Shown: piece by piece, positions 49,551 to 49,986 of the stretch | How positions within the stretch are numbered: the stretch's first letter is position 1 | Layout: each line of letters opens with the position of its first letter | NCBI GenBank assembly: GCA_024688365.1 | Contig: JAILEG010000024.1 | Location: forward strand, 1 to 49,986 | Direction: 5' to 3' | From: Prevotella sp. | Lineage (GTDB): Bacteria > Bacteroidota > Bacteroidia > Bacteroidales > Bacteroidaceae | DNA length: 49,986 bases | Notes under the pieces: model-generated | Databases searched by the model: none | What the model saw: only the letters and a program-made list of their open reading frames with translations | What the model was told of the DNA's origin: nothing | Translations under genes and position numbers: made by a program

Positions 49551-49986
49551 TACAGTGCAGATTCCCATGCCTACACATGCGGTCATGGCGGCCCTGCACG
49601 CCACTGGCGGTATACTGCAAGGCATCACGCAAAATAAGCGAGTAAGGGGGATAGCTGCGCATACACCATAAAGGCAAGCTGAGTAAACCTGCAAAGGAGG
49701 ATGACAGCATACATAGGGCACGAGGAGGCGCAGAGCGACACGGCTGAATCACAGAAATGAAAACACAAAGCACAAAAAAAAAGATCATGCACCGAAACAA
49801 GTAAAACATATCGAAGCCTGTTAAGCCATAACCTGAATCATAAATAAAATAAAAAGATATATTTATATAATTACGTATAAAAAGCAATCCAAGAGAAACA
49901 ACACAATATAATATTATTATATATTTATATATATCAATTATTAGACACTATTAAAACATAACATTAAAATATAAATATATAAGAAC
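49551..49986. other. AT-rich tail, no gene seen
   Basis: Ends in about 150 bp of nearly pure A/T (TATATTTATATATATCAATT). A minus-strand frame through 49528-49887 is Cys/Phe/Tyr-rich and lacks any recognised pattern. Confidence 0.5.

Noticed and set aside
1..49986. Window as a complete circular plasmid
   Set aside because: The ends share a repeat family but are not an identical overlap, and no replication initiator gene was found.

Overview
The window looks like chromosomal or chromid DNA from a GC-rich member of the Bacteroidales, most likely Prevotella in the broad sense. The evidence is a SusC/SusD pair, Bacteroidota-only families (DUF4199, DUF6452, DUF6048, DUF6078), the TAnnTTTG -7 promoter box in front of many genes, weak Shine-Dalgarno sites, and intergenic regions full of short C-rich tandem repeats and G/C-rich palindromic elements.

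Layout. 1-800: a large inverted repeat, a purine tract, then a minus-strand SRP RNA and tRNA-Thr with promoter and terminator. 836-15048: a plus-strand run of mostly core genes: DUF4199 protein, GT2 glycosyltransferase, lipoprotein, DUF6452/DUF6048 pair, ApbE flavin transferase, Crp/Fnr regulator, M3 oligopeptidase, dCMP deaminase, S41 protease, 5-formyl-THF cyclo-ligase, retropepsin-like protease and a PiT phosphate transporter. 15359-18725 (minus): a self-inhibited Fic protein and a histidine kinase/response regulator pair. 19003-19286 (minus): a candidate small transcript with the best promoter in the window and a strong terminator. 19944-29125 (plus): an orphan SusC/SusD pair and a very large activase/2-hydroxyacyl-CoA dehydratase fusion. 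29270-34958 (plus): a four-gene McrB / RhuM / LlaJI-McrC-like nuclease / duplicated-domain operon, probably anti-phage. 34983-38907: DUF6078 protein, a broken cation-efflux gene, an M64 peptidase, HU and a ZIP transporter. 39054-43296 (minus): unrecognised small and membrane proteins. 43626-45304 (minus): a ParA-type partition locus with two tandem-repeat arrays. 45546-47152: two membrane proteins. 47153-49986: AT-rich DNA without a convincing gene, with an 11-bp tandem array and another copy of the inverted repeat found at position 1.

The main result is how far repeats shape genes here. A roughly 40-70 bp palindromic element (core ACTCCCCTCCC-loop-GGGAGGGG, ending near GAGAGGCTGT) occurs at least 13 times. 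Two 63-bp copies sit in frame inside the 1434-residue dehydratase gene, three copies supply the last codons and stop of neighbouring genes, and one truncates a cation-efflux gene after codon 20 exactly at the element boundary. Separately, arrays of 10-bp (GCCYATCAYC) or 7-bp (CAACACY) units abut start codons of several genes. Other leads are the defence operon with an unrecognised two-module protein, the par locus with candidate centromere repeats, and the candidate small RNA. Product calls come from motif and family recognition by eye; no database search was run.
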